DNA of 27,449 bases from a bacterium (GTDB lineage Bacteria; RBG-13-66-14): the NCBI GenBank assembly GCA_026398675.1, contig JAPLSK010000150.1, positions 1-27,449 on the forward strand. Reading direction: 5' to 3'. This document shows, one piece after another, positions 16,873 to 24,662 of the stretch. Numbering within the stretch: the first letter of the stretch is position 1; every line of letters begins with the position of its first letter. Under the pieces are notes generated by a model. It saw nothing but the letters and a program-made list of their open reading frames with translations. It was not told the origin of the DNA and searched no databases. The translations under genes and the position numbers were made by a program.

Positions 16873-17727
16873 ATGACACAGATGCGGGACGCATCGGTCC
16901 TGGTCACCGGGACTTCGACGGGCATCGGCCGGGCCGTGGCCCTGGAGCTGGCGCGCCGGGGGTACCGCGTTTACGCCGGGGTCAGGCGGCCGGAGGATGC
17001 CGAGAGCCTTCTCGCCACGGAGGTGCGGCTGACGCCGGTGATGCTCGACGTGACCCGGCCCGACCAGATCGCCGAGGCCGCCCGTATGATTGCGGCCGAT
17101 TCGGGCGAAGCGGGGCTTTTCGGCCTGGTCAACAACGCCGGGGTCAACGTCTCCGGCCCGCTGGAGTTCCTGCCACTGGAAGACCTGCGCCGCCAGTTCG
17201 AGGTGAACCTGTTCGGCCAGCTCGCCGTGACGCAGGCCCTCCTGCCGCTTCTGCGGAAAGCGCGGGGCAGGGTGGTCAACATCGGCTCCGTATCCGGCTG
17301 GAGCGCCATGCCGCTCGTCGGCCCCTACTGCGCGTCGAAGTTCGCCCTCCGGGCCCTGAACGACTCGCTGCGGCTGGAGCTGCGTCCCTGGGGAATTTTT
17401 GTGATTCTCGTTGACCCGGGGCCCATCGCCACGCCCATCTGGGAAAAAGTCCGACGGGGGGACATCGGGGCGAAAACTGAAATTTTTCCGCTGTACGGCC
17501 CGATGATCGAGCGGGCCCTGGCGTTCACAGCCCAGACCGTGGCCCGGGCCATCAAGCCCGAAAAGGTGGCCGAAACGGTCATCCGCGCCCTCGAGAGCCG
17601 AAGGCCCAGGCCCCGTTATCTCGTCGGCTCCACCCTCCGCAGCGGACCGTTCGTGGAAAAGCTCCCCGTCCGCCTCCGCGACTGGCTCATCGCGCACTTT
17701 ATCCTGCGGGATTACCCGAAAGTGTGA
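16873..17727 (+). CDS. Short-chain dehydrogenase/reductase (classical SDR)
   Basis: 284 residues, a cytosolic NAD(P)H-dependent oxidoreductase with a Rossmann fold. The cofactor motif is TGTSTGIG (13-20). Arginines after the second strand (AGVRRPEDAE) favour NADP. NNAG follows, then the catalytic serine in NIGSVSGW and Y-x3-K in GPYCASK. The region after the catalytic lysine has the conserved PG in LVDPGPIATP. The C-terminal portion (about 230-284, with AIKPEKVAETVIRAL and a basic tail) resembles the retinol/11-beta-hydroxysteroid-dehydrogenase-like group, but the substrate cannot be inferred. GAGG lies 8 bases upstream of the ATG at 16873; the internal ATG at 16882 is an alternative. It stands alone and converges with the YcaQ-type gene. 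Confidence 0.93.
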   Translation: MTQMRDASVLVTGTSTGIGRAVALELARRGYRVYAGVRRPEDAESLLATEVRLTPVMLDVTRPDQIAEAARMIAADSGEAGLFGLVNNAGVNVSGPLEFLPLEDLRRQFEVNLFGQLAVTQALLPLLRKARGRVVNIGSVSGWSAMPLVGPYCASKFALRALNDSLRLELRPWGIFVILVDPGPIATPIWEKVRRGDIGAKTEIFPLYGPMIERALAFTAQTVARAIKPEKVAETVIRALESRRPRPRYLVGSTLRSGPFVEKLPVRLRDWLIAHFILRDYPKV

Positions 17728-17729
17728 TG

Positions 17730-17756
17730 AAAAGGAGGTCCGGCGGACCTCCTTTT
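17730..17756. terminator. Bidirectional terminator between convergent genes
   Basis: A perfect 12-bp stem (AAAAGGAGGTCC, loop GGC, complement) flanked by A and T runs, so it can terminate both the SDR gene (+) and the YcaQ-type gene (-). Confidence 0.9.
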
Positions 17757-17778
17757 AAAAAAACCAGCAACGAACCAC

Positions 17779-18936
17779 TCAAGGCAGGCCGACCACCTCC
17801 CCGCAGCCGTTGAAGGCGGCCAGCTCCTCCCGCTTCCCCCTCAGCGCGCGTTTCAGCTCCTCCCCGACGCGCACCCCATCCTCCCACCACAGCCCCTGCA
17901 CCAGCAGCTTTTTCGCCTGCCTGTCCGCCTTGGCGTCCACCCGGCCGACAAACTCCTCCCCCCGAAGAATCGGCAGCGCGAAGTAGCCCATCACCCGCTG
18001 CGACGGCGGCTTGTAGCACTCCAGGGCGTAGTCGAAACCGAAGAGCCGCTTGACACGGTCCCGCTGGATGACGAGGTTGTCGAAGGGGCTTAACAGGTGC
18101 AGCCCTTCGATCGGCGCGTCGTCCATCCCATCGAGCATCTCCCGCAGTGCGAAGAGCTCCGCATCCAGGCCCTCGACCCGCACGGGAACCGCCTCGCCCT
18201 CTTCCACGAGCCGGTCCACGTACTTCCGTTTCTTCGGCGACCGCCGCAGGTGAAGGCGGATGTCGTTCAGGGTAACAACTCCGTGGGCGGCGATCGCTCG
18301 GCGGGTGAAAAATAGCTCACGCTCGTCCTCGTCGGGAAGCGTGGTGTCCACCCAGTCGGGCAGCACCCGTTCGGTGAGGTCATAGAACCGCTGGAACTTC
18401 TCCCGGCGGTCCACCATGAGCCGTCCCTGGGTGAAGAGGAGGTCCAGGGCTATCTTTGCCGGTTTCCACTCCCACCAGCCCTTGCTCTTGGCCGTGCCGC
18501 CGAAGTCCCTGGCCGCCAGGGGGCCCTCGGCGCGGATACGTGCGTACACCTCCTCCATGAGCTTGGCGTGCTTTTTTACGAAGGGGGCCTGCCAGCTCTG
18601 CCAGTCGGGGAATGAGCGCATCTTGCCCAGGTAGAAGCGGAAATCCGCCAGCGGCAGGTAGCACATCGCGTGGCCCCAGTACTCGAAAATCTTCCGGTCC
18701 AAGGCTAAAAGCGCGTCCAGGTACTCCGGGCGGTAGTCGGGCAGGCGGGTCCAGAGGGTGTGGTGGTGCGCGCGCTCGATGACGTTGACCGTGTCTATCT
18801 GCACGTAGCCCAGCCGCTCGACGCAATTGAGCGCCCCCTCCCGACCGGGGGGCAGCCCGGCGTCGCCGTCCAGGAGCTGGCACTTCAGGGCCAGCCGCCG
18901 CGCCTGGGATTCGCTGAGACTCGCGTGTTCCGCCAT
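17779..18936 (-). CDS. ycaQ: YcaQ/AlkX-type DNA interstrand-crosslink glycosylase
   Basis: 385 residues of the HTH_42 (formerly DUF1006) family. Members are winged-helix DNA glycosylases that unhook alkylation interstrand crosslinks. The Q-x-D catalytic motif typical of the YcaQ/AlkX branch is present in YVQIDTVNVIERAHHH, followed by LWTRLPDY. Other family blocks are YWGHAMCYLP, the C-terminal LLSPFDNLVIQRDRVKRLFG, YALECYKPPSQRVMGYFALP and EFVGRVDAKADR. Length is close to that of E. coli YcaQ. The ATG at 18936 fits the family start, though the ribosome site is weak. There is no linked repair gene; its only near neighbour is the convergent SDR gene. Confidence 0.9.
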   Translation of the reverse strand: MAEHASLSESQARRLALKCQLLDGDAGLPPGREGALNCVERLGYVQIDTVNVIERAHHHTLWTRLPDYRPEYLDALLALDRKIFEYWGHAMCYLPLADFRFYLGKMRSFPDWQSWQAPFVKKHAKLMEEVYARIRAEGPLAARDFGGTAKSKGWWEWKPAKIALDLLFTQGRLMVDRREKFQRFYDLTERVLPDWVDTTLPDEDERELFFTRRAIAAHGVVTLNDIRLHLRRSPKKRKYVDRLVEEGEAVPVRVEGLDAELFALREMLDGMDDAPIEGLHLLSPFDNLVIQRDRVKRLFGFDYALECYKPPSQRVMGYFALPILRGEEFVGRVDAKADRQAKKLLVQGLWWEDGVRVGEELKRALRGKREELAAFNGCGEVVGLP

Positions 18937-19018
18937 ATCCGTCTTGTGAGAGAGGAGATTCGATTATACACAGTCCGACGACCGAGGTGAAAACGCCGGC
19001 CAGCGGTACGCCACGTTT

Positions 19019-19169
19019 TCCCTCTCCCTTTCAGGGAGGAGCATTCGCTCACGGGCTAGGGTGAGGGTCGAGGTTTGGTGCGACAATAGCTCCCCTCTCT
19101 CTGTGGGAGAGGGGATGGGGGTGAGGGCTGCCTTAAAAAAGCGGCGGGGATAGGAATCCCCGCCCTACG
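19019..19169 (-). repeat. Composite intergenic repeat, copy B (inverted)
   Basis: Read on the minus strand: CCGTAG, a hairpin with arms 19143-19151 and 19156-19164 (loop TCCT on that strand), a T-run, GGCAGCCCTCACCCCCATCC, a CTCCC/GGGAG hairpin, then a second CCCTCACCCTAG block with a CTCCCT/AGGGAG hairpin. The first half matches 13-110 module by module. Confidence 0.7.
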
Positions 19170-19190
19170 GTTGTTTAACCTTATCGCGCA

Positions 19191-19232
19191 ATTACCACCC
19201 GCCGGGTGAGGGCACCCACCGGGCGCGGTAAT
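19191..19232. repeat. Long imperfect inverted repeat upstream of the promoter
   Basis: Outer arms ATTACC (19191-19196) and GGTAAT (19227-19232), middle arms CCCG/CGGG and inner arms GGGTG/CACCC around an AGGG loop. It ends about 20 bases before the -35 element, so it could be an operator or a structured end of an upstream element. Confidence 0.5.
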
Positions 19233-19253
19233 GATTGGGAAGAGAATCACAAT

Positions 19254-19280
19254 TTAACACCGGGCCGATGGTGTTATAAT
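19254..19280 (+). promoter_or_regulatory. Promoter of the kinase-TrkA-TrkH operon
   Basis: TTAACA (19254-19259) and a perfect TATAAT (19275-19280) with a 15-base spacer, which is short. The predicted start, about 19287, leaves a leader of about 150 bases before the ATG. Confidence 0.5.
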
Positions 19281-19286
19281 AGCGCC

Positions 19287-19410
19287 GGGACAAACGAGGG
19301 TGAGGTTTGACGTCCCACCAGGGTCGCATTAAGCCGCGCCGGGTGTCCCCGAGTGAACGGAGCCACAGATAAGCTCACGCCCGGGTTGGGCGTTTTTCTA
19401 TACCCCGGGA
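19287..19410 (+). promoter_or_regulatory. Structured 5' leader with terminator-like hairpin
   Basis: The first 30 bases fold as GGGA-CAAAC (19287-19295) against GTTTG (19305-19309) and TCCC (19313-19316). A GAGC/GCTC hairpin follows (19360-19363 with 19373-19376). The last hairpin is ACGCCC (19377-19382), loop GGGTT, GGGCGT (19388-19393), followed by TTTTTCT: an intrinsic-terminator shape inside the leader. The downstream CCCGGG (19404-19409) can pair with CCCGGG (19380-19385), which would break the terminator. This layout suggests attenuation. I compared it by eye with the c-di-AMP (ydaO), cobalamin, glycine, SAM and guanidine riboswitch patterns and none fits convincingly. Confidence 0.45.
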
Positions 19411-19434
19411 CTTCGCCAAGGAAGAGGGTCCAGG

Positions 19435-21741
19435 ATGACGTTGCGCAGACGCATTCTTATCGGATACGGCATCCCGCTCACGCTGATCGGGCTCGTTCTG
19501 GCATTGGCCATCTATCATCTTTCGCTGCTCAGCTACGCCATCGAAGGCATTCTACGCGAGAACTACAAGAGCATCCAGGCGGCGTCCCACATGATCGAGT
19601 CGGCCGCCAAGCAGGAACTGACGGTCTACGAGGGGCTCACCGGCGGTGATCCGGACAGCCAGGTCCACCTGCTGGAGGAGCAGTCGGACTTCCTGCAGTG
19701 GCTGGGGCGGGGGCGGGACAATATCACCGTCAGCGGCGAAGGGGCGGTGATTGACTCCATCGAGCAAGAATACACGACCCTGCTCACCCGTTACCAGGAT
19801 CTGAACCGGCTGCTCGTCGTCAACCCCACCGCCGGGTTGCAATACTTTCGGCAGGCCTTGGTTCCCCAACTGGATATAGTACGGCTGAAGGTCAGCACCC
19901 TGCGGGAGTTGAATCAGTTGCGGATGTACCAGGCCAGCACCGACGCCCAGGAGCTGGGGATGGAGGACGTCTGGTCCATGGTGCTCATCGGCGGGGCGGG
20001 GCTCTTGATCGGACTTGGGTTCAGCGTGCTGGTGTCCAGGATGCTGGTGAAACCTATTGACTACCTGACGGAGGCCACGCGGCGGCTGGCGGAGGGGGAT
20101 TACTCCGTCAAGATCCCGCTGAAGAGCAACGATGAGTTGGGGCGGCTGGCCGACGAGTTCAATAAAATGACCGACAAGCTCGGCATCTATCAGAACATGA
20201 ATCTGGAGCAGCTGGTCAACGAGAAGCTGAAGAACGAGGCGATCCTGGCGGGCCTGGATGACGGGATCGTGGTGGTGTCCCCCGAGCTGGAGGTGTTGAG
20301 CGTCAATCCCGCCGCTCGGCGCATTTTCGATTTGGGATACGAGAAGGTGGAACGGCGACGGCTCGGGGATGTGATACGACAAGAACGGTTACTCGAAAGG
20401 GTGCGGCAGACCGTCCAGCAGGGGCGTCCGCCGGACCCGGACGACGACAATGACGTCATCAGTCTGCGCCGACAGGACGCCACACGCTACTACTCCTTCA
20501 CCATTACACCTGTCCGCAACCACGAAGAGGAACTCTCAAGCGTGGTGGTGATGCTGCACGACGTGACGCGCCTGAAGGAGCTCGACCGGCTGAAGAGCGA
20601 ATTCGTCCTGTCGGCCTCTCATGAACTGCGCACCCCACTCACCAGTATCGGGATGAGCGTGGAGCTGCTTTTGGAGAACACGGCGAGCCGGCTGAACGAG
20701 AATGACCGTGAGTTGCTGGAGGCGGCGCGGGAAGAGGTGGCCAGACTGAAGGAACTGATCAGCGATCTTTTGGATCTCTCCAAGATCGAGTCCGGGCGGA
20801 TCGAGATGGTGATAGAGCCGGTGTCGGTGCGCGCCCTCTGCGAACGGGTGGAAGCCCTGACCCGGGCGACGGCCCTCGAGAAGCACATTACCCTGGAATT
20901 GCGCCTTCCCGACGATTTACCCGAGGTGCGGGCCGACGCCGATAAGATCAACTGGGTGCTGAGCAACCTGGTGGGCAACGCCCTGAAGTACGCGCCGCGG
21001 GGCGGCTGGGTCCGCCTGGGGGCCCAACGGGTGGGGGAACGGGTCCACCTGTCGGTGCAGGACAATGGTCCGGGCATCGCCCCGGAGAATCAGTCCCGCA
21101 TCTTCGGCAAATTCGTGCAGGTGAGGGGCGAGGAGCAGGCCGACGGATCGGGCTTGGGATTGGCCATCGCCAAGGAGATCGTCCGCGCCCACGGGGGAAG
21201 CATTTGGGTGGAGTCTGTCCCCGGCCAGGGGAGCATCTTGATGCCGGGGATGAACGGGCTGGAGGTGCTGCGGCGGATGCGGGAGCTCCGCTCCGAGGTG
21301 CGGGTAATCATCATCACCGCCTACGGCACGATCGAGAGTGCGGTGGAGGCGATGAAGCTGGGGGCGGTGGACTTCATCCAGAAGCCGTTCACCCCCAAGG
21401 AGATCCGCGAGCTGGTGCAGACGGTGCTCCAGCGCGGCGAGCTGCCCGCCGATGCCACGGATTACTCCACGGTGATCGAGCTCTGCAAGCGCTCCATCAA
21501 CGAGGGGGACTTCACGGCGGCCCTCATGGCGGCGCGTCGGGCGGTGTCCCTCAACCCCGCCTCGGCGGAGGCCTTCAACCTGCTGGGGGCCCTACTGGAG
21601 ATAGACGGAAAGATGGACGAGGCCATCCGCTTCTACCGTACTGCGGTCAGCCTGGATGAGTCCTACACCCCGGCCATGGCCAATTTGGAGCGCACCACCA
21701 CCATCGGTCGCGACGGCGCCATCTCCCTCGACGACATTTGA
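19435..21741 (+). CDS. Membrane sensor kinase fused to truncated receiver and TPR
   Basis: 768 residues. TM1 (10-32), an outer sensing domain (33-179), TM2 (about 180-203), HAMP (203-255, LVKPIDYLTEATRRLAEGDY), PAS (about 265-375), HisKA with H396 in SASHELRTPLTSIGM, and an ATPase with NLVGNALKYAPRGG, DNGPGIAPEN and GSGLGLAIAKEIV. Directly after VPGQGS, where a kinase normally ends TFTFTLP, the sequence becomes ILMPGMNGLEVLRRM. That is the middle of a receiver; its first half with the acidic pair and phosphoacceptor Asp is missing. The rest of the receiver follows (VIIITAYGTIE, FIQKPFTPKEI), then two TPR-like helix pairs (about 675-755). Either a kinase and a downstream regulator gene were joined by an in-frame deletion, or the assembly collapsed here. 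It heads an operon with trkA-like and trkH genes, so potassium or osmotic sensing is a reasonable guess. Confidence 0.85.
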   Translation: MTLRRRILIGYGIPLTLIGLVLALAIYHLSLLSYAIEGILRENYKSIQAASHMIESAAKQELTVYEGLTGGDPDSQVHLLEEQSDFLQWLGRGRDNITVSGEGAVIDSIEQEYTTLLTRYQDLNRLLVVNPTAGLQYFRQALVPQLDIVRLKVSTLRELNQLRMYQASTDAQELGMEDVWSMVLIGGAGLLIGLGFSVLVSRMLVKPIDYLTEATRRLAEGDYSVKIPLKSNDELGRLADEFNKMTDKLGIYQNMNLEQLVNEKLKNEAILAGLDDGIVVVSPELEVLSVNPAARRIFDLGYEKVERRRLGDVIRQERLLERVRQTVQQGRPPDPDDDNDVISLRRQDATRYYSFTITPVRNHEEELSSVVVMLHDVTRLKELDRLKSEFVLSASHELRTPLTSIGMSVELLLENTASRLNENDRELLEAAREEVARLKELISDLLDLSKIESGRIEMVIEPVSVRALCERVEALTRATALEKHITLELRLPDDLPEVRADADKINWVLSNLVGNALKYAPRGGWVRLGAQRVGERVHLSVQDNGPGIAPENQSRIFGKFVQVRGEEQADGSGLGLAIAKEIVRAHGGSIWVESVPGQGSILMPGMNGLEVLRRMRELRSEVRVIIITAYGTIESAVEAMKLGAVDFIQKPFTPKEIRELVQTVLQRGELPADATDYSTVIELCKRSINEGDFTAALMAARRAVSLNPASAEAFNLLGALLEIDGKMDEAIRFYRTAVSLDESYTPAMANLERTTTIGRDGAISLDDI

Positions 21742-21792
21742 TGAACCGCTTTTTACCCCGCTCTTTATGCTGACTCGCGATGAGGTGGGCCG

Positions 21793-22245
21793 ATGCAGGA
21801 CAACAAGGGTCGGATGAACGGCAAGTACATCGTGATCGTGGGTTGCGGCCGATTGGGTTCCTATCTGGCCGACACCCTCAGCCGTTTGGGAGCCAGCGTG
21901 GTGATCATTGATCTGCGCGAGGAGTCGTTCACGCTGCTCTCCCCGCACTTCGGGGGTTTCCGGCTGACGGGGGACGCCGTCGAGTCGGCGGTGATGCGGC
22001 AGGCCAAGCTGGATCGGGCCGACGTGCTAGTGGCCGCCACCCATGACGACAATGTCAACCTGATGGTGGCACAGACGGCGCTGAAGGTCTTTAAGGTGTC
22101 GCGGGTGTTGGCCAGGGTGTACGACCCTCGTAATGATGACATCTACCAGGAGTTGGGCATCGAAACTATTTGTCCCATCACCATCGCCGCGGAGCTCTTC
22201 CTGCAGGCGGTGACCGAGGGTCGGCTGCCTGGGGGGGAGCGATGA
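21793..22245 (+). CDS. trkA: TrkA-type RCK_N potassium-channel regulator (short)
   Basis: 150 residues, one RCK_N (TrkA-N) Rossmann domain that binds NAD(H) or a nucleotide and gates TrkH-type potassium transporters from the cytosolic side. The motif YIVIVGCGRLGSYLADTL (12-29) is followed by an acidic residue after the second strand (VVIIDLREE), GDAVESAVMRQA and ADVLVAATHDDNVNLM. There is no RCK_C domain; the chain ends soon after ICPITIAAELFLQAV. GAGGTGG precedes the ATG. The last codon overlaps the next gene's start as ATGA, so the two proteins are probably made together and combine to do the work of a larger TrkA. Confidence 0.9.
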   Translation: MQDNKGRMNGKYIVIVGCGRLGSYLADTLSRLGASVVIIDLREESFTLLSPHFGGFRLTGDAVESAVMRQAKLDRADVLVAATHDDNVNLMVAQTALKVFKVSRVLARVYDPRNDDIYQELGIETICPITIAAELFLQAVTEGRLPGGER

Positions 22246-22904
22246 GAATCATCCTGGCCGGAACGGGGCGGACCATCTACTACCTCTGCCGGACCTTCAT
22301 CTCCAAGGGCTGGCGCGTCTCGGTGATCAACCCCCGGGCAGAGGAGTGCCGCGAGCTGGCCCAGCGCCTCAAGGCGGTCGTCGTCCATGGCGCGCCGGCG
22401 GACCCGATCCTGTTGGAGGAAACCGGGGCGCTCGGTGCCGACGCTTTCCTCGCCGTATCCTCGAGCGACGCTGACAATCTGGTTTCCTGCCAGCTCGCCG
22501 CCCTCCGCTTCGGCATCCCGCGGGTGCTGGCCCTGGTCAACGACCCCGACAACGAGGATGTTTTCCGCCGCCTGGGGGTGGAGGCCTTTTCCCCCACCCC
22601 GATCATCGCCGGGTTGGTTGGAGAGCGTTCGGCGCTGGACGGCATCATCAACCTGCTGCCGGTGGCGGGTGGGGCGGTTAACATCACCGAGCTGGAGCTG
22701 CCCGCGGGAGCGCCGGCAACGGAACAGCCGCTCGGCCGGCTGGTGCTGCCGGAAGAATCCCTCGTCGCCTGTCTGGTGCGAGAGGGCCGCCTGATCCTTC
22801 CCGCGGTAACGGTGGAGCCTCACCCCGGCGACCGATTGATCGTCGTCACGCTTCCCGGCAACCACGGCCGGGTGCTTTCCGCCCTCCTGGGTCCGGAGCG
22901 CTGA
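22242..22904 (+). CDS. trkA: TrkA-type RCK_N + RCK_C potassium-channel regulator
   Basis: 220 residues starting MRIILAGTGRTIYYLCRTF. The nucleotide loop is G-x-G-x-x-x-x-x-L, somewhat relaxed from the usual GxGxxG. Then come VSVINPRAEECREL, GADAFLAVSSSDADNLVSCQL and VEAFSPTPIIAG. From about residue 145 an RCK_C (TrkA-C) domain follows (ITELELPAGAPA, AVTVEPHPGDRLIVVTL), which binds ligands such as c-di-AMP in some homologues. The ATG at 22242 is chosen over the longer frame from 22170 because GGGGGGGAG precedes it and it overlaps the upstream stop by ATGA. trkH follows 3 bases after the stop, so the three genes form one tight operon. Confidence 0.92.
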   Translation: MRIILAGTGRTIYYLCRTFISKGWRVSVINPRAEECRELAQRLKAVVVHGAPADPILLEETGALGADAFLAVSSSDADNLVSCQLAALRFGIPRVLALVNDPDNEDVFRRLGVEAFSPTPIIAGLVGERSALDGIINLLPVAGGAVNITELELPAGAPATEQPLGRLVLPEESLVACLVREGRLILPAVTVEPHPGDRLIVVTLPGNHGRVLSALLGPER

Positions 22905-22907
22905 CCC

Positions 22908-24404
22908 ATGGGAACGACACTGGAAATAAGTTCTCTGCGGTTGCGCTACCGGTCCATCCTCTCCCTCACCGGAGCCGTGTGGGCGATGGTGGGCGCCTTA
23001 ATGCTGGCTCCGCTGGCGCTGTTGCTGTTCTATCCGGAAGAAGCCCCCCAAACCACCGCGTTCCTTTATCCGGGGCTGGCCTTCTGCGTCCTGGGGCTCG
23101 CGCTCTGGCGCGGATTGCGTCCCCGGGAGTCCGTCGACCTCTCCTTCACCGAAGGCGGGGTGATCGTCCTTTTAAGCTGGGTCGGCGCCTGCCTAGCCTC
23201 GGCGGTGCCCCTGATGATCGCCAACGGCCTGAGCTTCACCCAGGCCGTTTTCGAGAGCGTCAGCGGCTGGACCACCACCGGCCTCTCGGTGGTGGACGTG
23301 ACCCAAGCCGGGCCGCTGATACTCTTCTGGCGCAGCCTGATGCAGCTCTCGGGCGGCGCGGGGCTGGCGATCATCATGCTTTCCGCCCTCACCGGGCCGA
23401 CGGGTCCCAGCGTCTCCTCCGCCGAGGGTCGCGAGCAGCTCGTACCCCACGTGCGCCGCTCCGCCCGCCTGGTGCTCATGATCTACGCCATCTACAACGT
23501 CATCGGGATTACGGCTCTCACCTTGGCGGGGATGAGCCTCTTCGACGCCGTCAACCACACCTTCGCCGCCCTCTCCACCGGCGGATTCGGCACCCATCCG
23601 GAGAGTTACGGCTATTGGGATTCCCCGCTACTCGAGGCCATCACCATTGTGTTGATGATCGCCGGCAACCTGAGCTTCGTCACCTCCTATCACCTGTTGC
23701 ACGGCCGGCTGCGCACCGTGATGCGCAACGGGGAGGTCCGCCTACAGGCTTTGGTGCTGCCGGTCTGTATCATCCTGCTGCTCTTAGGCACCACCCTCGC
23801 GCTCTATCCCACCTTCGGCAAGGCGCTGCGGGTCGCCGCCTTCGAGTCCGTCACCGCTCTCACCACCACCGGTTTCTCCACCGTCGGATATGGAAGCTGG
23901 AACGGTCTCGGCTTCCTGATTATGATCGCCCTGATGCTGATCGGCGGCGGCACCTGCTCCACGGCCGGCGGCATCAAGCAGATGCGCGTTTACCTCCTCT
24001 TTAAGTCGTTCATCTGGGAACTCAAACGCCCTCTCCTGCCCCGCTCCGCCGTCATCGAGCACGCCGTGTGGGAAGGCGAGCGGCGGGTATTTATTCAGGA
24101 CGGCCGCCTGCGGCAGATCGGCGCCTTCGTCACCCTTTACCTCTTGACCTACCTCGTGGGCACCCTCATCCTCGTCGCCCACGGCTATTCCCTGCGCGAT
24201 TCGCTCTTCGAGTTCGCCTCGGCGCTCGGTACGGTGGGTCTCTCCGTCGGCGTCACCCTGCCCGGCGCCCCGCCGGCCGTGCTGTGGACGGAAACCCTGG
24301 GGATGTTCCTGGGCCGCCTTGAGTTCTTTGTCATCTTCCTGAGTGCCTTCAAGCTCATCCGGGATGTCCCCCGCCTGATCTGCTCCCGTCCCGCCCGCGG
24401 ATGA
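22908..24404 (+). CDS. trkH: TrkH/KtrB-family potassium uptake channel
   Basis: 498 residues, inner-membrane potassium transporter with about ten hydrophobic segments arranged as four M1-P-M2 repeats. The four pore loops with their selectivity glycine are visible: SGWTTTGLSV (about 118-127), FAALSTGGFGTH, SVTALTTTGFSTVGY, and a more divergent SALGTVGLSVG. The signature GGGTCSTAGGIKQMR is present between the third and fourth units. The first 15 residues are cytosolic. It works with the two RCK proteins encoded immediately upstream, which gate the pore. The start ATG lies 3 bases after the previous stop. No clear terminator follows; the next 300 bases hold repeats and a tRNA gene. Confidence 0.95.
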   Translation: MGTTLEISSLRLRYRSILSLTGAVWAMVGALMLAPLALLLFYPEEAPQTTAFLYPGLAFCVLGLALWRGLRPRESVDLSFTEGGVIVLLSWVGACLASAVPLMIANGLSFTQAVFESVSGWTTTGLSVVDVTQAGPLILFWRSLMQLSGGAGLAIIMLSALTGPTGPSVSSAEGREQLVPHVRRSARLVLMIYAIYNVIGITALTLAGMSLFDAVNHTFAALSTGGFGTHPESYGYWDSPLLEAITIVLMIAGNLSFVTSYHLLHGRLRTVMRNGEVRLQALVLPVCIILLLLGTTLALYPTFGKALRVAAFESVTALTTTGFSTVGYGSWNGLGFLIMIALMLIGGGTCSTAGGIKQMRVYLLFKSFIWELKRPLLPRSAVIEHAVWEGERRVFIQDGRLRQIGAFVTLYLLTYLVGTLILVAHGYSLRDSLFEFASALGTVGLSVGVTLPGAPPAVLWTETLGMFLGRLEFFVIFLSAFKLIRDVPRLICSRPARG

Positions 24405-24408
24405 CCGA

Positions 24409-24494
24409 GGTCCACCCCCGCGTGCGTGGAGATACCCTCGTCTGTTGTTCGTCAACAACCTGACCTGCGGTCCCCACCCACGTGTGGGGATACC
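24409..24494 (+). CRISPR. Possible two-repeat type I-E-like CRISPR remnant
   Basis: GGTCCCCACCCACGTGTGGG with the tail GATACC (24469-24494) resembles type I-E repeats (GTCCCC...GGGGAT core, palindromic). A degenerate partner, GGTCCACCCCCGCGTGCGTG plus GAGATACC, lies at 24409-24436. Between them are 32 bases, the usual I-E spacer length. The stem differs by a paired change (TCCAC/GTGGA versus CCCAC/GTGGG). There are only two units, no cas gene in the window, and the intervening bases contain a GTTGTT/AACAAC inverted repeat, so this may be just a hairpin pair. Confidence 0.35.
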
Positions 24495-24530
24495 ATTATC
24501 AAGACTGTAAGTAATCAGAAATATAAATAA

Positions 24531-24552
24531 CCACCTCAATTGCGTGAGGTGG
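24531..24552. repeat. Perfect 8-bp-stem hairpin
   Basis: CCACCTCA and TGAGGTGG pair around ATTGCG, at the edge of an AT-rich stretch (24495-24530). No T-tract follows, so it is not a standard terminator. The rest of 24405-24700 shows no gene. Confidence 0.5.
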
Positions 24553-24662
24553 CGTAACTGTCTGGAAATCATGTTGATCCGACTAATTGAGATGTCAGGG
24601 GCCTTCTCATTTATACACCGTATCCTCATCTCCTGGGCGATTTGAGGGTGTCTGATGGCATC

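Larger units (their letters stand above)
18937..19434. other. Repeat and regulatory region upstream of the potassium operon
   Basis: No gene. It holds the inverted composite repeat (about 19019-19169), an imperfect long hairpin (19191-19232), a promoter (19254-19280) and a structured leader ending in a terminator-like hairpin before the ATG at 19435. Each is listed separately. Confidence 0.75.

Noticed and set aside
19320..19400. c-di-AMP (ydaO) or cobalamin riboswitch
   Set aside because: Fragments such as GAACGGAGCCACAG are faintly reminiscent, but the conserved blocks of either class are not present in order.
22170..22241. N-terminal extension of the second TrkA-type protein (MSHHHRRGAL...)
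   Set aside because: The extension overlaps the first trkA gene, has no family similarity, and a good ribosome site precedes the ATG at 22242.
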